Assembly: GCF_015291745.1 (NCBI RefSeq) | Contig: NZ_CP030059.1 | Location: forward strand, 1,825,501-1,889,500 | Length of the DNA stretch: 64,000 nucleotides | Source of the DNA: Bradyrhizobium sp. CCBAU 53351 | GTDB lineage: Bacteria > Pseudomonadota > Alphaproteobacteria > Rhizobiales > Xanthobacteraceae | Direction: 5' to 3' | Shown: piece by piece, positions 62,458-64,000 of the stretch | How the letters are laid out: each line of letters starts with the position of its first letter | Position numbering within the stretch: position 1 is the first letter of the stretch | Position numbers and translations under genes: made by a program | Notes under the pieces: generated by a model | Databases searched by the model: none | Told to the model about the DNA's origin: nothing | Seen by the model: only the letters and a program-made list of their open reading frames with translations

Positions 62458-62764
62458 CGGCCGGCCGGGCAAGCGGATCGGGTCACGACGTGGTCCGGTG
62501 CACGTTCGCGTGAGGAGGGGGCCGGCGCCCCCGGTCCTGGCCACGATAAGGCCATAGTAGCGGCGTCTTGGGGCTGCTCCTGACCGGTGACCTGGCCGTT
62601 TTGGGGTGTCCGGAAGGGGGCGTCCGGTCCGAATCCTTGCGGCGAAGCGCCAAAAGCGGCATTGTCGGCCCGACGGTTCCGGGTCCCGATGCCACCGGCC
62701 GCGTTCGCATGCGAGACGGCCCTCTGCTGCAAACCCAGGCACTACCAACTCAAGGCGAGCCCTG
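62458..62764. other. Intergenic region with GC hairpin
   Basis: A hairpin of GGGGGC/GCCCCC flanked by AGGA/TCCT covers 62513-62538, about 55 bases after the ETF-QO stop. It may act as its terminator, although no T run follows. The remaining region upstream of the TPR gene has no recognised feature. Confidence 0.45.
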
Positions 62765-64000
62765 ATGTTTTCAAATCGTTTCAACCGCTGGACTGTTGCC
62801 GCCATCGCCCTCATGGGCACAGCGATCGCGACCGTCCCGGGCAGGGTCCTGGCGCAGACGCCGGATCACCCGGAGAACACGGCGGCGCAGTTTCCGACCC
62901 GAAACGATCTGAAGTCGCTCACCGGGGCCGGCAGCTATCTCGCCGCCCGCCACGCCAGCGTCGAGCGTGACGCGGCCTCTGCCGCCGCGTTCTACCGCTC
63001 CGCCCTGCGCACTGATCCCAAGAACAACGAGCTGCTCGATCGCGCCTTCATTTCGTCGGTCGCCGACGGCGACATCGAGGAGGCGGTCAAGCTCGCCGAG
63101 CGCGTCCTCACCATCGACAAGACCAACCGCGTCGCGCGTCTCGTCGTCGGCGTGCACGATCTCAAGGTGAAGAAGTACGCGGCCGCGCAGACCAACATCA
63201 ACCAGTCGATCCGCGGTCCGATCACCGATCTCGTTGCCACGCTGCTCTCGGGCTGGGCCGCCTATGGTGCAGGCGATGCCAAGGGCGGTGTCGCCACCAT
63301 CGACAAGCTGGCAGGTCCGGAATGGTATCCGCTGTTCAAGGACCTTCACGCCGGCATGATCCTCGAACTCTCCGGCAAGGAGAAGGACGCCGGCACCCGC
63401 TTCGAGCGCGCCTACAAGCTCGACGATTCCATGCTGCGCGTGACCGAGGCCTATGCGCGCTGGCTGTCGCGCAACAAGGACTCCGCCGCCGCGACCAATG
63501 TCTACCAGGCCTTCGACAAGAAGCTGGCGCGTCATCCGCTGATCCAGGAAGGCCTGCGCGAGACCAAGGCCGGCAAGAAGATGCCGCCGCTGGTCGATTC
63601 CGCCCAGGCCGGCGCCGCCGAAGCGCTCTACGGCATCGGCGCCACGCTGACCCGCCGCGGCGGCGAGGATCTGGCGCTGGTCTATCTCCAGCTCTCGCTC
63701 TACCTGCAGCCGACGCATCCGCTGGCGCTGCTCTCGCTCGCCGATCTCTATGAATCGGTGAAGCGGCCGCAGATGGCGATCAAGGTCTATGAGCGCGTGC
63801 CGTCGAGTTCGCCGCTCAAGCGCAATGCGCAGATCCAGCTCGCCATCGATCTGGATTCCGCCGACCGCACCGAGGAAGCGATCAAGATCCTCAAGGGCGT
63901 CACCACGGAGGATGCCAAGGACCTCGAAGCCATCATGGCGCTCGGCAATATCGAGCGCGGCCGCAAGAAGTTCGGCGACTGCGGCGCGACCTATTCGCAA
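62765..64000 (+). CDS. Tetratricopeptide repeat protein, N-terminal part (cut by window edge)
   Basis: The first 412 residues are open to the window end. The N-terminus NRWTVAAIALMGTAIATVPG ends in VLAQ and looks like a signal peptide. TPR units then follow: AASAAAFYRSALRTDPKNNE, EEAVKLAERVLTIDKTNRVA, LALVYLQLSLYLQPTHPLAL and others. The protein is probably periplasmic or exported and acts as a scaffold. No enzymatic motif is seen in the part available. Confidence 0.85.
   Translation, partial: MFSNRFNRWTVAAIALMGTAIATVPGRVLAQTPDHPENTAAQFPTRNDLKSLTGAGSYLAARHASVERDAASAAAFYRSALRTDPKNNELLDRAFISSVADGDIEEAVKLAERVLTIDKTNRVARLVVGVHDLKVKKYAAAQTNINQSIRGPITDLVATLLSGWAAYGAGDAKGGVATIDKLAGPEWYPLFKDLHAGMILELSGKEKDAGTRFERAYKLDDSMLRVTEAYARWLSRNKDSAAATNVYQAFDKKLARHPLIQEGLRETKAGKKMPPLVDSAQAGAAEALYGIGATLTRRGGEDLALVYLQLSLYLQPTHPLALLSLADLYESVKRPQMAIKVYERVPSSSPLKRNAQIQLAIDLDSADRTEEAIKILKGVTTEDAKDLEAIMALGNIERGRKKFGDCGATYSQ

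Noticed and set aside
62771..64000. Minus-strand open frame opposite the TPR gene
   Set aside because: The plus-strand frame has a signal peptide and TPR repeats, whereas the minus frame has none.

Overview
The window is a stretch of alphaproteobacterial chromosome that most resembles Bradyrhizobium. The supports are the high GC content, a cytochrome bc1 operon in which cytochrome b and c1 are one fused reading frame (fbcH), a fused trpE(G) behind a short Trp-rich leader peptide, a CcrM-type GANTC methyltransferase, and a bacteriophytochrome with an HWE-type kinase. About 60 protein genes are called. No rRNA, tRNA or CRISPR array was recognised.

Layout. 1-2939 (minus): MoxR ATPase, DUF58 protein and a BatA/DUF4159-type membrane protein, cut by the window edge. 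3213-6798 (plus): a tight operon of DUF1285, Nudix, DUF6111, CCA-adding enzyme and TauE/SafE permease. 6914-10402: two identical IS1182-type insertion sequences in opposite orientation around one small unknown gene. 10518-14839 (minus): a YodC-like protein, two GNATs, then trmL-queE-hemF-HAD. 15118-17783: fbcFH. 17970-22098: dienelactone hydrolase, GNAT, the trpL attenuator with trpE(G), and apt. 22113-27165 (minus): GIY-YIG protein, two ParA-like ATPases, M48 protease with LemA, and an Rsm22-like methyltransferase. 27287-34516: smc, a DsbA-like oxidoreductase and dciA on the minus strand, a higBA toxin-antitoxin pair, then mutY and a thioesterase on the plus strand.

34675-44741: FAD monooxygenase, GST, divergent LysR/SnoaL-like pair, a DUF1127 mini-protein, the heme oxygenase-bacteriophytochrome operon, a chemoreceptor and a second GST. 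44867-50168: small membrane protein, ccrM, YpfJ-like metalloprotease, moaB, a MarR-GNAT fusion and a small glycosyltransferase. 50488-57987: RMD1-like protein, the phosphoketolase-acetate kinase operon, a radical SAM protein, a VOC protein and rnhB. 58269-64000: GT39-like membrane protein, uracil-DNA glycosylase, ETF-ubiquinone oxidoreductase and the start of a secreted TPR protein.

Most of the content is core housekeeping. The parts that repay a second look are regulatory. They include a probably leaderless trpL with an attenuator, a 42-bp palindrome over the MarR-GNAT promoter, and a LexA-type box upstream of the radical SAM gene. There is also a FixK/FNR-like box upstream of xfp-ackA, and GANTC plus a CtrA-like site upstream of ccrM. 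The IS pair looks like a composite transposon, but its target duplications show two independent insertions into related intergenic repeats.
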